64,000 nucleotides of DNA from JAYRZB01 sp041916675 (GCA_041916675.1 JAYRZB010000001.1:366627-430626); one strand, 5' to 3'; shown: positions 7,727 to 17,337, counted from the first letter of the stretch. Numbers and translations are program-made. The notes: generated by a model not told the origin, from the sequence alone.

Positions 7727-10252
7727 TCATTCAGCCTCGAGAATGGTGAAGACGATGCGGCGATTGGCCTGTTTGCCAGCGCGGGTATCGTTGTCGGCAA
7801 TGGGGGTGCTTTCACCGTAGCCGACGGCATAAAGCCGCTCTTCGGCCACGCCATCTTCGATCAGGGCCGCCACGACGGCCTCGGACCGCGCCACCGAAAG
7901 CGCCAGATTGGCGTCCTCCGGGCCATCGGCATCGGTGTGGCCTTCCACATGCACCAGCGCTTCCGGGCAAAGCTGCAGATCAACGCCCACCTGCTTGAGC
8001 GCGGTCACAGATTCTGGCTCCAGCACGGCACTGCCGGACTTGAAGAGGATTGTGGTATGGGCCGAGAAATCGGCGACACGGGCGCGGCAGAGGTCGATGG
8101 CCGGTGGCCCGGAAATATCGGCGGCCCACATTTTTGCATCCGGCAAGGCAGCGATTTCGGCGCTGGCGCGTTGCTGTTCCTCGGGTGTCGCAGCCTGACC
8201 TTTCAATGACCAATCCAGCCCGTCGAACCGCAACTCGCCGCTCTTGAGCGTGACGAGGGTGCGGACGCCGGCGATGGCGTTGAAAACGAACCCTTCCGGA
8301 GCGCGATCCTTGAGCTCGAGGCCTTCGACGGCGCCGCCGCCGCTGATGACGCGGAGAAAAGACCGGGTGGCTTCGGCCGGAACATCGCCGGAGAACACGA
8401 TGGCGCCGCCATCCTTGCGCACCGCCGAAAACTCATAGGCAACCGGAACCGGCGCCTCTGTCTTGACCGGAGGTTGCGCCGGGGACGGTTCGCCGACGGC
8501 AATCGCCTGCTCGGCGGCGGGAGCTGTTTCAGTTTCCGGATCGGCGGGCGCAGCTGGATCGACCGCAGGCTCGGCCGCCGCAACGGGCGCATCCTTGGAG
8601 GTGAGTGCAATTTCCCAGGCCGCTATGTCGGTGGCCGCCGCCAACGCTGTTTCGATTGCAGAGCGATCCGCGTCGGACTTTGCGGTGCCCGAAAGGGCCC
8701 AACGTGTGCCATCGTAACCGAGGCGCCCCGCTTCCAGACCCTTGAGCGCATCGATCCCGGCAATGGCAGCCGCGGCAAAACCATCGGGCGCGCCCGATCC
8801 AAGAGTGACGGTATCCGAACCGACCTTGCCAGCCTGTTCTGCCGCCTGAGACCTGAAGGCTTCATCGGGCGCATTGCCGGAGAAGTGGAAAGTGCCATCG
8901 AGCCCCTTGGCAGCAACCCAAACATAGGGGCTGATCGCCGGTGGCTTGATCTCAGCCATGGCGAGCACACTGCCCTGCGGCGCTCCCGCTGCCAACTGGG
9001 CCAGCACTGCCTTGTAGTCCGACGAAGTGAGCGCAACCCCCTTGAGCGTGAGCACCGAAGTGCGAACGGCAAAGCGCCCTTCCTTGAGGTGCGACAGGGC
9101 CTTCAGGCCGAATTCTAAAGTGGATTCGAAGCGCGCGGGCGCACCGGGCGCCACCTGCAGATGGCTGGCATCGACGTGCAGCATGGCCGCGAGCCGATCT
9201 TTGCCAGCCTGATCGGGGACATAACCATCGAGCACGATGGATTTTCCGTCGGCACCAACCGTCGCGGTCAACCAATAGTCGCCGACCGGCGCGGCCTCGA
9301 GCGCCACCTCAGCCCCGGCGGCGGTTGCGGAAGCGGTTACTTCCTGGGCAACTTTGATCGATGGCGGGGTGCCCGTGAGTTTGAGGACACCGTTGTCCAG
9401 AACAATGGCGCCCGACTTCAAACGAGTGAGATTTTCGATCAACACAGGCGCTGTTTCGGAAAACCCATCCGGCGCGCCGGATGCCAAAGCCATGGCCGTG
9501 GCAACCGGAATGTCGCCGGACGATGCCATGCGGACGCGATCGGCAAAACCGGCATCGGGCGCAAAGCCTTCGACGAGCACGCGAGTACCATCAAAACTGG
9601 CGGACCAGTGATAGGGCGCAACAAATGCCGGCTCGATATGCAGCACTGGGCTCATCCCGGTCGGGATAGCCGTGGTGACCAGCGTGTCATAGGCATCCGG
9701 AGACTTGGCGCGGCCGGTGATGGTGAGGTCGAGATCTTTAAGCGCGATTTCAGCGGATTCAAACTGGGGGAGTTGCGACAGGCCAAACTCCAGCCGCCGC
9801 AGCCATTCCGCACGATCGGGCGCGCCCGACATGAGCTTGAGATCGACACTTTTCGCATCGGCGCTGGCAACGAGGATTTCGCGCAACGACTCGTCGTGAA
9901 TGGCGCCTTTGAGGGCAACCACACCATCCTTCAGCGTGGCGGTGATGGTGTAGGGGCTGGAAAGCGGTGCGGTGATGGCGCGGGATTGCACATGGCCGAT
10001 GCCGTGCACCTGGCCGAGGGTGACGACAGCGTTACCGATGATGGCGTTGTCAGCGGCAGTGCCGGAAAGGGTCACATCGCGGCCGTCGATGGCCACATCG
10101 GCCCAGCCAAGCCCCTGCTCCAGCAGCGCATTTGCCGATCGGGCCGTCAGGTCGGAAGCGATGTTGGCGCTGGTGGAGAGGACCGTCAGCAGCGTGCCCA
10201 CCGCGACCGTTGCCATGCCGGGAGCCAGCCAGCGCAATACCATTTTCGACAT
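7727..10252 (-). CDS. Large OmpA-family envelope protein with BON-like repeats
   Basis: An 841-residue exported protein. It opens with a hydrophobic N-terminal segment (signal or membrane anchor) and then a series of BON-like repeats, visible as recurring phrases: a strand pair with 'V.L.G...', then a Ser/Gly-Ala-Pro-Asp/Glu-Gly-Phe turn. An Ala/Pro/Glu-rich spacer lies near residues 550-590. The C-terminal OmpA peptidoglycan-binding domain (about 715-841) has FKSGSAVLEPES, VEGHTDADG and QANRRIVF. It probably links the envelope to murein. The start follows a GAGGA site. It heads the small membrane operon 7058-10252. Confidence 0.85.
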   Translation of the reverse strand: MSKMVLRWLAPGMATVAVGTLLTVLSTSANIASDLTARSANALLEQGLGWADVAIDGRDVTLSGTAADNAIIGNAVVTLGQVHGIGHVQSRAITAPLSSPYTITATLKDGVVALKGAIHDESLREILVASADAKSVDLKLMSGAPDRAEWLRRLEFGLSQLPQFESAEIALKDLDLTITGRAKSPDAYDTLVTTAIPTGMSPVLHIEPAFVAPYHWSASFDGTRVLVEGFAPDAGFADRVRMASSGDIPVATAMALASGAPDGFSETAPVLIENLTRLKSGAIVLDNGVLKLTGTPPSIKVAQEVTASATAAGAEVALEAAPVGDYWLTATVGADGKSIVLDGYVPDQAGKDRLAAMLHVDASHLQVAPGAPARFESTLEFGLKALSHLKEGRFAVRTSVLTLKGVALTSSDYKAVLAQLAAGAPQGSVLAMAEIKPPAISPYVWVAAKGLDGTFHFSGNAPDEAFRSQAAEQAGKVGSDTVTLGSGAPDGFAAAAIAGIDALKGLEAGRLGYDGTRWALSGTAKSDADRSAIETALAAATDIAAWEIALTSKDAPVAAAEPAVDPAAPADPETETAPAAEQAIAVGEPSPAQPPVKTEAPVPVAYEFSAVRKDGGAIVFSGDVPAEATRSFLRVISGGGAVEGLELKDRAPEGFVFNAIAGVRTLVTLKSGELRFDGLDWSLKGQAATPEEQQRASAEIAALPDAKMWAADISGPPAIDLCRARVADFSAHTTILFKSGSAVLEPESVTALKQVGVDLQLCPEALVHVEGHTDADGPEDANLALSVARSEAVVAALIEDGVAEERLYAVGYGESTPIADNDTRAGKQANRRIVFTILEAE

Positions 10253-10361
10253 GAAATCCTCGACTCAATCCAGTGTTCTGGTTTGCACGCTAGCGGCGGA
10301 TAGCGGCGAAAGGAACCGGGAAAACCAGCCGTTCAGCCCATTCTGAGCGAGCGACGCCCCA

Positions 10362-10392
10362 AAAGAAAAGGCCCGGCTTGCGCCGGGCCTTT
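10362..10392 (-). terminator. Intrinsic terminator after the porin
   Basis: On the minus strand GGCCCGGC, a four-base loop and GCCGGGCC are followed by a T-rich run (TTTTCTTTT). It lies 25 bp downstream of the porin stop and shields the OmpA-family gene from porin transcription. Confidence 0.85.
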
Positions 10393-10416
10393 CCCATTTC
10401 AGATAAGCGGTAAAGC

Positions 10417-11820
10417 TTACTGGAAGGCCTTCGAAGCCTTGAAGGTCGCCTTGTAAGCGCCGTTCGAGTAGGCTTCGCCCTTGAGGGACGAGGTGAAATC
10501 GCCACCAGGAGCCCAAGCGATCTGAGCCGCACCGTAGTAGACCGAAGCGTTGGTGGCGTTTTCGCCATACACGCCGACTTCGCCGGTGAGGGTGAGGGTT
10601 TCGGTGACGGCTGCAGAGAGCGAAGCCGCAATCTGGTAGCCTTCGGTGTTGGCAGCGGAATTGTCGCTGTCGAACCAGTTGCCGCCGATGTTGATGGTTA
10701 CGCCATCGGTAACAGTGGCCGAGGCCGAAGCGCCGAAGCCATAAGCCTGGGTACCAGCGGTGTTCACAGCTTCACCGGAGACGGCGATCTTGAACATATC
10801 GAAGGTAGCTTCAGCCGAGGCGAGAGCGTTCCAGTTGGTGTCGCCGGTCAGGTCGTTATAGTTCGAGGCAAAGGCGCCGCGAACGCGGAACTGATCGAAG
10901 GTACCGGTGAAGCCAGCGTGGATTGCGTAAGCTTCCACAGCGCCATCAAGGATGCCGCCAGCAAGGAGGCTAACGTGAGCCGAGAGGCCTTCACCAGCAT
11001 AGCTGATCACGCCAACGGCAGTACCAGCCCACAGCGGGTTGCTGTCATCGAGGTTTTCGAGACCAACGCCAACGGAGACACCGTTGCCGAGATCGGAAAC
11101 AACCTGGATAACGTGACCGCCGGTGTCGAGATCGCCCGAACCGATGTCGTAGGCAACGCCAGCGTCAACGTCGTTCGAGTAGATCAGGCCGAGCCAGTTG
11201 AACGGTTCGTCATCGCCCTTGTTGACGATTGAGCCCTTCTTACCAGCCATGATCACGGTCGAGTCGCCGATCGAGACATAAGCTTCGTCGAAGGTCAGCG
11301 CGGAGTTGTCGCCACCGTCATAGGTGTCATCGGTCGTAACCGAACCGCCACCAAGCGTACCAAGTTCACCCGCGTATTCGTTGATGGTGACAACCTGACG
11401 GATCTGCTTGATCTTCAGAACGGCCTTGGCCGGGCCGAAGTCCGAGTCGGCAGTCGCAACGAACTTGATGTAGGCTTCAACATACGACTCCCAGTCGTTG
11501 TTGTAGTCCACGCCACGAGCTGCGTTGGTGTCGTATCCAGGCTGAGCGATCGAAAGCGGGCCAACGATGGTCTGGCCGCCGCCTTCCGACTGGGCACCAG
11601 CTGTGCTGTTGCTGTTGCCCTTATAATCGCCCCAGACGAACTTGTAGTCCACCTGGCCGGTGATCTGCAGGCAGTTGGTGTCGGACGAGATCGTCAGGCC
11701 GGAGAGGCCGAGAGCGTCGCAGACGTCGAGCGAGGTGAGAACGCCCAGATCAGCTGCGAAGGCGCCGGTCGAGAGACCCGCGGCAGCCACAGAACCCAGA
11801 ATAAGGCTCTTAAGTTTCAT
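10417..11820 (-). CDS. Alphaproteobacterial porin (Porin_2/Omp2 type)
   Basis: An outer-membrane beta-barrel that lets small hydrophilic solutes through. The 467 residues open with a standard signal peptide (MKLKSLILGSVAAAGLSTGAFA, cut before ADLG). Like other members it has a Cys pair near the mature N-terminus (DVCDALG, NCLQITG) and alternating polar/apolar strands, ending in an aromatic residue pair near KAFQ. A strong GGAGG site precedes the ATG, and a strong terminator follows, consistent with high expression as a single gene. Confidence 0.9.
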   Translation of the reverse strand: MKLKSLILGSVAAAGLSTGAFAADLGVLTSLDVCDALGLSGLTISSDTNCLQITGQVDYKFVWGDYKGNSNSTAGAQSEGGGQTIVGPLSIAQPGYDTNAARGVDYNNDWESYVEAYIKFVATADSDFGPAKAVLKIKQIRQVVTINEYAGELGTLGGGSVTTDDTYDGGDNSALTFDEAYVSIGDSTVIMAGKKGSIVNKGDDEPFNWLGLIYSNDVDAGVAYDIGSGDLDTGGHVIQVVSDLGNGVSVGVGLENLDDSNPLWAGTAVGVISYAGEGLSAHVSLLAGGILDGAVEAYAIHAGFTGTFDQFRVRGAFASNYNDLTGDTNWNALASAEATFDMFKIAVSGEAVNTAGTQAYGFGASASATVTDGVTINIGGNWFDSDNSAANTEGYQIAASLSAAVTETLTLTGEVGVYGENATNASVYYGAAQIAWAPGGDFTSSLKGEAYSNGAYKATFKASKAFQ

Positions 11821-12201
11821 TGTTGACCTCCAAAGTCAGTCATCTAAGCCGGACAACCCGGCGGTTTGTCGTAACGCGACCACACTATCGTGGTGCAGTG
11901 TGTTGCCGTCGCGTTGCGACCGACAAACGATCCCATGCATGGATTCGCAAGACCAACCATAGTCAAAGGCGGCGGCGGCGCAATCGCGCAATGGCCAATT
12001 TGGGGCAATCCGGCTTTGTTGCCCGCCGGATGTTGCAGATTCAACACACAACTGGAAACGCCTGATTAACCGGGATAAACGAGACCTTAACAAACGCAAC
12101 AAATGGAACGCAACGGCAGGAATGTGGCCGCAACCCGCAGAAATGCTGGCGCTGGCGTGACGTTATCTGCCGAGGCGGACATTAATGAGTGGGGGTGGGA
12201 C
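11821..12201. other. Divergent promoter region of porin and MOSC gene
   Basis: This 381-bp stretch has no convincing gene. It must hold the porin promoter (leftward) and the MOSC-protein promoter (rightward). An open frame on the plus strand runs into the MOSC gene from 12103, but its first 33 codons do not resemble the family and a better start lies at 12202. I cannot place promoter boxes with confidence. Confidence 0.5.
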
Positions 12202-12747
12202 ATGATGGAAACGGGCATGGTTGTGTCGGTCAGTGCCAGCGGTGAGCATGGCTTCTCCAAGCCAGTGCGCCAGTGGATAACCCTGCTCGAAGGGCTCGGC
12301 GTGGCGGGCGATGCGCATGCCGGGGTGACGGTGAAACACCGCTCGCGCGTGGCCCGCGACCCCAGCCAGCCCAATCTGCGCCAGGTGCACGTGATGGCGC
12401 AGGAACTGCTCGACGCGCTGGGCGAGCTCGGGCATGCGGTGCAGCCGGGTGAATTGGGGGAGAATATCACCACCAGTGGAATCAATCTGCTCGACCTGCC
12501 TGCGGGCACGCGGCTGCGGATCGGTGAGGCGGCGATTGAAATCACCGGGTTGCGCAACCCTTGCGCGCAGATCGAGGCCTTTCGGCCCGGGCTCCTGGCG
12601 CAGGTGGTGGAAAAGCGCCCCGATGGCAGCATCTGGCGCAAGGCGGGAATCATGGGCGTGGTGCGCACCGGCGGCGTGGTGCGCCCGGGCGATGCCGTTG
12701 CTATCGACCTGCCGCACGGGCCGCATGTGGGGCTAGAGGTGGTCTGA
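12202..12747 (+). CDS. MOSC-domain protein
   Basis: A MOSC domain (molybdenum cofactor sulfurase C-terminal type), a beta-barrel that carries sulfur on a conserved Cys, here in GLRNPCAQIEAF. Also typical are GDAHAG near residue 38 and PGELGENITT near residue 85. The start at 12202 (MMETGMVVSVSASG) gives 181 residues and a normal N-terminus. Stand-alone MOSC proteins may handle sulfur transfer or detoxification of N-hydroxylated compounds; the substrate is unknown. A short-chain dehydrogenase follows after 59 bp on the same strand. Confidence 0.88.
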   Translation: MMETGMVVSVSASGEHGFSKPVRQWITLLEGLGVAGDAHAGVTVKHRSRVARDPSQPNLRQVHVMAQELLDALGELGHAVQPGELGENITTSGINLLDLPAGTRLRIGEAAIEITGLRNPCAQIEAFRPGLLAQVVEKRPDGSIWRKAGIMGVVRTGGVVRPGDAVAIDLPHGPHVGLEVV

Positions 12748-12806
12748 GCCTTGATTGTGCCATGGTGCGGGGGTCTCGATGCGCGCCTTGATAAGGAGAG
12801 ACTGGC

Positions 12807-13547
12807 ATGGCGGGTGAAAAGACAATCCTGATCACAGGCGGCAGCTCGGGCATTGGGGCGGCGGCGGCCCGGGGCTTTGCGGCCGCCGGATACCGGGTTG
12901 CGCTTTGCGGTCGACGTCGGGAGCGGGTAGAGGCTGTGGCGGCGGAGACCGGCGCGCTGGGGCTGGTGTGCGATGTGACACAGCCGGCCGAGGTGGCGCG
13001 CATGTTCATCCAATTGCGCGAAACGTTTGGGCATCTGGACGTGGTGTTCAACAATGCCGGGCAATCGAGCCCGGCGGCTTCGTTCGGCGATATCGATGTC
13101 GAAACCTGGCAGGCGGTGATCAACACCAATCTCAACGGCGCGTTCTATGTGGCGCGCGACGCCTTTCGCGCCATGCGCGACCAGACCCCGCAGGGTGGGC
13201 GCATTATAAACAATGGATCAATTTCGGCCTACGTGCCGCGCCCCGGGGCGGCACCCTATGCGGCGAGCAAGCACGCCATCACCGGGCTGACCCGCGCGAT
13301 TTCGCTCGATGGCCGGGCCTTCTCGATTGCGTGCGGGCAGATCGATATCGGCAACGTGGCCACCGATATGACGGCCAGCATGGAAACCGGCATGCTGCAG
13401 GCTAACGGCACATTTATGCCCGAACCGACCTTCAAGCTCGAGCACGTGGTGGATGCCCTGCTCTACATGGCCGGGCTGCCGCTCGAAGCCAATGTGCAGT
13501 TCATGACCGTGATGGCCACCAACATGCCCTATATCGGGCGCGGCTGA
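12807..13547 (+). CDS. Short-chain dehydrogenase/reductase
   Basis: A classical SDR oxidoreductase of 246 residues using NAD(P)H. The cofactor motif is ITGGSSGIG (residues 9-17), the strand-4 motif FNNAG is present, and the catalytic Ser-Tyr-x3-Lys set is visible in NGSISAY and PYAASKHA. CGRRRER after the second strand suggests NADP preference. The start follows AAGGAGAG. Its substrate cannot be told from sequence. It converges with the next gene with only four bases between stops. Confidence 0.9.
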   Translation: MAGEKTILITGGSSGIGAAAARGFAAAGYRVALCGRRRERVEAVAAETGALGLVCDVTQPAEVARMFIQLRETFGHLDVVFNNAGQSSPAASFGDIDVETWQAVINTNLNGAFYVARDAFRAMRDQTPQGGRIINNGSISAYVPRPGAAPYAASKHAITGLTRAISLDGRAFSIACGQIDIGNVATDMTASMETGMLQANGTFMPEPTFKLEHVVDALLYMAGLPLEANVQFMTVMATNMPYIGRG

Positions 13548-13551
13548 CCGA

Positions 13552-14193
13552 TCAGGCCTTGGTGAGAATGAAGTTGAACTCGCCGGTGCCCAGCTTGCCA
13601 TAGAGCCGCACCCAGAGCGGCAGCATCTGTTCGGTGCCGCGGGCGGTGGTGATATCGCCAAGGTCGATGATCGACTGCCAGCCGAAGGCGCGCAGCAAGT
13701 CCATGGTGCGCCCCTTGGCGGACACATCGTTGCCGGAGACAAAAACCGCATGCGCACCGGGGATGCGGCCCGGCTCTACCATCAGCGACGCGGTGACCGT
13801 ATTCAGCGTCTTGACCACATGGGTGCGCGGAAAGGTGCGCTGGATCACTTCGGCCAGGGAATCGGTGTTCGAAATCGTCAGGCTGGGCGGAAAGCCGTTT
13901 GAGAAATCGAGCGGGTTGGAAATATCGATCAGCAGCTTGCCCGCCAGGTTGTCTTCGCCGGCCTGATGCAGCACTTCGATGGCGGTGTTGCCGCGCGTGG
14001 CGTGGACGATGATTTCGCCGAAAGCTGCAGCATCTGCGAAAGACCCGGTCTTGCCGCCGGTGGTTGCCGCAAAGGCCAGCGCCTTTTCGTTGTCGGCGCT
14101 GCGCGCGCCCATCATCACATCGTGGCCGAGGGCAACCAGCTTTTGCGCAATGGTCTGGCCAACAACGCCGGTGCCGAGCACTGAAATCTTCAT
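13552..14193 (-). CDS. NAD(P)-binding F420-reductase-like protein
   Basis: A 213-residue Rossmann protein of the NADPH-dependent F420 reductase/pyrroline-5-carboxylate reductase fold. The glycine-rich start ISVLGTGVVGQTIA is the dinucleotide site, and GARSADN after the second strand fits NADP. The middle IIVHATRG and LIDISNPLDFSNGFPP segments are typical of the group annotated 'NAD(P)-binding protein' in bacteria that lack F420. The true substrate is unknown. The start is at the ATG following the first dinucleotide strand pattern; no operon partner is evident. Confidence 0.82.
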   Translation of the reverse strand: MKISVLGTGVVGQTIAQKLVALGHDVMMGARSADNEKALAFAATTGGKTGSFADAAAFGEIIVHATRGNTAIEVLHQAGEDNLAGKLLIDISNPLDFSNGFPPSLTISNTDSLAEVIQRTFPRTHVVKTLNTVTASLMVEPGRIPGAHAVFVSGNDVSAKGRTMDLLRAFGWQSIIDLGDITTARGTEQMLPLWVRLYGKLGTGEFNFILTKA

Positions 14194-14251
14194 TGTGTGA
14201 TTCTCCGCTATCGGCCCGTTCTATCAGGCACGCGCGGGAGGATGGAAGCGG

Positions 14252-15403
14252 TCAGCCGATATGGGCTGGCGTGCCATTGATCCAGCTGGCCCTGACGCCA
14301 AGACCATCATCGAGGTGGACGAGATTTGCCCGCGCGCCCTGCCCCAGATGGCCGAGCACATCGGCGACACCCAGCGCTTGCGCCGGATAAAGGCTGGCCA
14401 TGCGCAGCGCTTCGTCAAGCGGCAGGCCGATGGTGCGGTGCATATAGGTCACGGCCCCGATCATGGTGAGATCGGCACCGGCCAAGGTGCCATCGGCAAG
14501 GCGCAAGGCGCCATCGGCGCGGTGAACGGTGCGCCCGTTCATCACAAAGCTTGTCGCGTTTGTCCCGGCGACCGACATGGCGTCGGAAACAAGGAATATG
14601 TGCCCCGGCCCCGACTTGGCCCGCAGCGCAATGCCGATGGTTGCGGGGTGCACATGAATGCCATCGGCAATCAGGCCAGCATGCATGCCGGGAGTATCGA
14701 GGACAGCCCCTGCAACACCGGGTTCGCGATTGCCGATCTGGCTCATGGCGTTGAAAAGGTGGGTCGCCATGGTGGCGCCAGCACGCGCGGCGGCGGAAGC
14801 AGTCGCATGGCTGGCATCGGAATGGCCGATGCTGACGACGATGCCACCGGCCCTGAGGCGGGCAATCTGTTCGGGCGTCACAGTTTCGGCGGCGACGGTG
14901 CAGATCAGATTCGGCAGGGCGCGACGGGCTGCCAGCAGTTCGTTGAGGTCGGCCTCGGTCATCGGACGGATCAGCGCCGGATCATGCGCGCCCTTGCGCG
15001 CAACCGAAAGGTGCGGCCCTTCGAGGTGCAAACCAAGGAAGCCCGGCACCTCGGCCTTGGTTGCCGCGATTCCGGCGGCGATGACGGCGGAAACAACATG
15101 CCGCGCATCCGTCACCATAGTTGGCATCAGCGCCGTCGTGCCGAATGGCCGGTGCGCGGCGCAGATGGTCCGGATGCCTTGAAGCGTCGGCACCTCGTTG
15201 AGCAGCGCCCCGCCGCCGCCATTAACCTGCAGGTCGATAAAGCCGGGAACCAGCATGCCGCCCGCCAGTTGCACCACCGGCACGCCGATGGGCACCGGGC
15301 CAATGCCAGCAACATGCCCGCCTTCGATCAGCAGCGCCTTGCCGTCGTGCCAGGCGGCGCCGTCGAAAATCCGCGCTCCGGCGAGGGCAAGCAGGCTCGT
15401 CAT
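14252..15403 (-). CDS. nagA: N-acetylglucosamine-6-phosphate deacetylase
   Basis: Removes the acetyl group from GlcNAc-6-phosphate. The amidohydrolase landmarks are in order: PGFIDLQVNGGGG, LHLEGPHLS (metal ligand Glu), SIGHSDAS, THLFNAMSQ, GLIADGIHVHP and the catalytic Asp in FLVSDAMS. The length (383) is typical. It overlaps the upstream SIS-domain gene by four bases (ATGA), so the two are translationally coupled. It is the last gene of the GntR-regulated amino-sugar operon. Confidence 0.95.
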   Translation of the reverse strand: MTSLLALAGARIFDGAAWHDGKALLIEGGHVAGIGPVPIGVPVVQLAGGMLVPGFIDLQVNGGGGALLNEVPTLQGIRTICAAHRPFGTTALMPTMVTDARHVVSAVIAAGIAATKAEVPGFLGLHLEGPHLSVARKGAHDPALIRPMTEADLNELLAARRALPNLICTVAAETVTPEQIARLRAGGIVVSIGHSDASHATASAAARAGATMATHLFNAMSQIGNREPGVAGAVLDTPGMHAGLIADGIHVHPATIGIALRAKSGPGHIFLVSDAMSVAGTNATSFVMNGRTVHRADGALRLADGTLAGADLTMIGAVTYMHRTIGLPLDEALRMASLYPAQALGVADVLGHLGQGARANLVHLDDGLGVRASWINGTPAHIG

Positions 15404-16428
15404 ACTGTCTCTGTGACTTTTTTGAGATTGCGCGGTGCGTCGGGGTTGAGGCCGCGATGGGCGGCAAGCAACTCAACGAAATTATAGAATGAAACCACGA
15501 TGGCCAGGCTGTCGGTGAGCGGATGTCCCGTTTCAACGAATGGCAGCTTGTTGGCGTGCTCGACCAGAGCGGAGGTGGCAAACACCGCCGCGCCGCGCCC
15601 GGCGAGTGTGTCGGCAATATCGACGACCGATTGCTGGGCGGCATCGCGCGCGGCGAGCGCCAGGACGGGGAAACCTTGGCTGACGATGGCGACTGGCCCG
15701 TGAACGACTTCAGCGGCACTGTAGGCCTCCGCGTGCAGCCCGCAGATTTCCTTGAACTTCAGCGCTACCTCGCTGGCAATGGCGATGCCCGGGCCCCGGC
15801 CGAGGACATAAAGCGAATTGTGCCCCGCCAAAGCCTGCTCAAACCGGCTCCAATCGCAGCCTTTTGCCTTTTCAAACACCTCGGGGAGTTCAGCCACGGC
15901 CTTGAGCAGGGCCTTGTCGCCGGTCCAATGACCCAGCACAGCCAGGCCAGCAACAATCGAGGTGACGTAGCTCTTGGTGGCGGGCACGCTCTTTTCCGGC
16001 CCGGCCATCAGGTCGATGGTGAAATCCGAGGCCTCGGAAAGCGGTGATCCGGGAGTGTTGGTCAGCGCAAAGCTCAGTGCCCCGCTCTGATGCGCCGATT
16101 GCGCGAGGGCAACGATATCGGGGCTCTTGCCCGACTGGGAAATGGCAAAGGTGGCGAAAGCGCCAAGATTGAGCGCCTTGCCATAGATCGACATGATCGA
16201 GGGGCCGATAGAGGCGACCGGCACGCCCGCCGTCAGCTCAATGGCATATTTCAGGAACGATGCAGCGTGATCGGACGAGCCGCGCGCAATGGTGGCGATG
16301 GCCATCGGGTTCTTTTCACGCAGGGCTGCACCGGCCGCGACAAACCGGTCGGCGTTGCCATCGAGCAGGCGACGGGTGGCCGCCGGAATTTCATCGACTT
16401 CCCGGCGCATGAACGTGTCGGTGCTCAT
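15400..16428 (-). CDS. SIS-domain glucosamine-6-phosphate deaminase/isomerase (GlmS-like, NagB-II type)
   Basis: A 342-residue protein with two SIS sugar-phosphate domains and no glutamine amidotransferase domain, the build of NagB-II deaminases. Motifs seen are ARGSSDHAASFLKY, GKSPDIV, SYVTSIVAGLAVL, LGRGPGIAIASE and KEICGLHAEAY. Together with NagA it should turn GlcNAc-6-phosphate into fructose-6-phosphate and ammonia. It overlaps both neighbours by four bases, so the three-gene operon is tightly coupled. Another isomerase of the same fold cannot be fully excluded. Confidence 0.88.
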   Translation of the reverse strand: MSTDTFMRREVDEIPAATRRLLDGNADRFVAAGAALREKNPMAIATIARGSSDHAASFLKYAIELTAGVPVASIGPSIMSIYGKALNLGAFATFAISQSGKSPDIVALAQSAHQSGALSFALTNTPGSPLSEASDFTIDLMAGPEKSVPATKSYVTSIVAGLAVLGHWTGDKALLKAVAELPEVFEKAKGCDWSRFEQALAGHNSLYVLGRGPGIAIASEVALKFKEICGLHAEAYSAAEVVHGPVAIVSQGFPVLALAARDAAQQSVVDIADTLAGRGAAVFATSALVEHANKLPFVETGHPLTDSLAIVVSFYNFVELLAAHRGLNPDAPRNLKKVTETV

Positions 16429-17213
16429 TTGCGGCTCCCCGAATTGGCTGGAGCGTCGCCCAGGCGCAGTTCGGCGACAAAATCATAGGTGTCGCCGCGA
16501 TAGATCGAACGGGTGAATTCAATCACCCGACCCGAAGCGAGATAGGAAATCCGTTCGATGTTCAGGCTGGCGGCTCCTGCCGGCACTTCGAGCAGGCGCG
16601 CATCGTCTTCGCCGAGATTGGCCGCGCGGATGCGCTGAATGGCGCGGACGGGCCGGTTGCCCGACTTTTCGAGCACGGTATAGAGCGAGGTCGTCACCTC
16701 CTCCGGGTCCGGTAGGACGGTGGCCGAAAGCGTTGCCCGTTCAATGGCGAGAGGCGTGTCGCCATGCAGGCGCAGGCGCGAGATGCGCGCAACCTTTTCG
16801 TCTTGCGAGAGGCCCAACACCACGGTCTCATCTGGCGAGGGCACGAAAAGGCCTTTGTCGAGCCAGATGGAACGTACCTCCATGCCGCGGCGGGCCATAT
16901 CTTCCGTGAACGAGGTGAGGTGCGAGAGCGATTGCTCGACGCGGTGGTTGCGCGGCGCCACGAAGGTGCCGGAGCCATGCTTTTGGACCAGCACGCCGTC
17001 GCGCACAAGGTGCTGCACCGCCTTGCGAACCGTTACGCGCGAAACGTCGACCTTGACCGCAAGATCGCGCTCCGACGGCAGGGCGTCACCCGGCTTGATG
17101 GCGCCGCTGGCGATGGCATCTTCTATCCAACGCTTGAGCTGCAGATAGAGCGGTCCGCCCTGCGGCAGAATGATCGGGTCCGAGGCAAAAATTGTTGCGG
17201 TTAATTCAGGCAA
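16425..17213 (-). CDS. GntR/HutC-family transcriptional regulator of the amino-sugar operon
   Basis: A one-component repressor with an N-terminal GntR winged helix (LYLQLKRWIEDAI, then LPSERDLAVKVDVSRVTVRKA) and a C-terminal UTRA ligand domain that in NagR/YvoA-type proteins binds amino-sugar phosphates. The start is a TTG at 17213, with GAGGAAG just upstream; no in-frame ATG gives a complete domain. It heads the operon with the SIS protein and nagA, and reads away from the murQ-like gene, so it probably controls both directions. Confidence 0.88.
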   Translation of the reverse strand: MPELTATIFASDPIILPQGGPLYLQLKRWIEDAIASGAIKPGDALPSERDLAVKVDVSRVTVRKAVQHLVRDGVLVQKHGSGTFVAPRNHRVEQSLSHLTSFTEDMARRGMEVRSIWLDKGLFVPSPDETVVLGLSQDEKVARISRLRLHGDTPLAIERATLSATVLPDPEEVTTSLYTVLEKSGNRPVRAIQRIRAANLGEDDARLLEVPAGAASLNIERISYLASGRVIEFTRSIYRGDTYDFVAELRLGDAPANSGSRK

Positions 17214-17310
17214 AACGCTTCCTCACTGCCATACCGGACTTTCCAGTTCGCCAGGGTGTTTGCGCCTTGCGCCTGCCTTCGCCGCAAAACAGCCCTCTCT
17301 GGCTTTCATT

Positions 17311-17337
17311 TAATACCAATACACTACCATTACCAAG
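17311..17337. promoter_or_regulatory. Candidate GntR operator repeats
   Basis: Within the 278 bp between the regulator and the murQ-like gene, the minus strand has three TGGTA repeats in 27 bp (TTGGTA, ATGGTA, ATTGGTATTAA). Another TGGTAT lies at about 17370. NagR-type operators are typically TGGT-based, so this is a plausible binding region; no consensus was scored. Confidence 0.4.

Noticed and set aside
13552..14193. True F420-dependent reductase
   Set aside because: The fold matches, but nothing else for F420 is visible and many such proteins in these bacteria act without it; only the general name is given.
14261..15487. A 408-codon plus-strand open frame
   Set aside because: Shadow of nagA; all catalytic motifs read on the minus strand.
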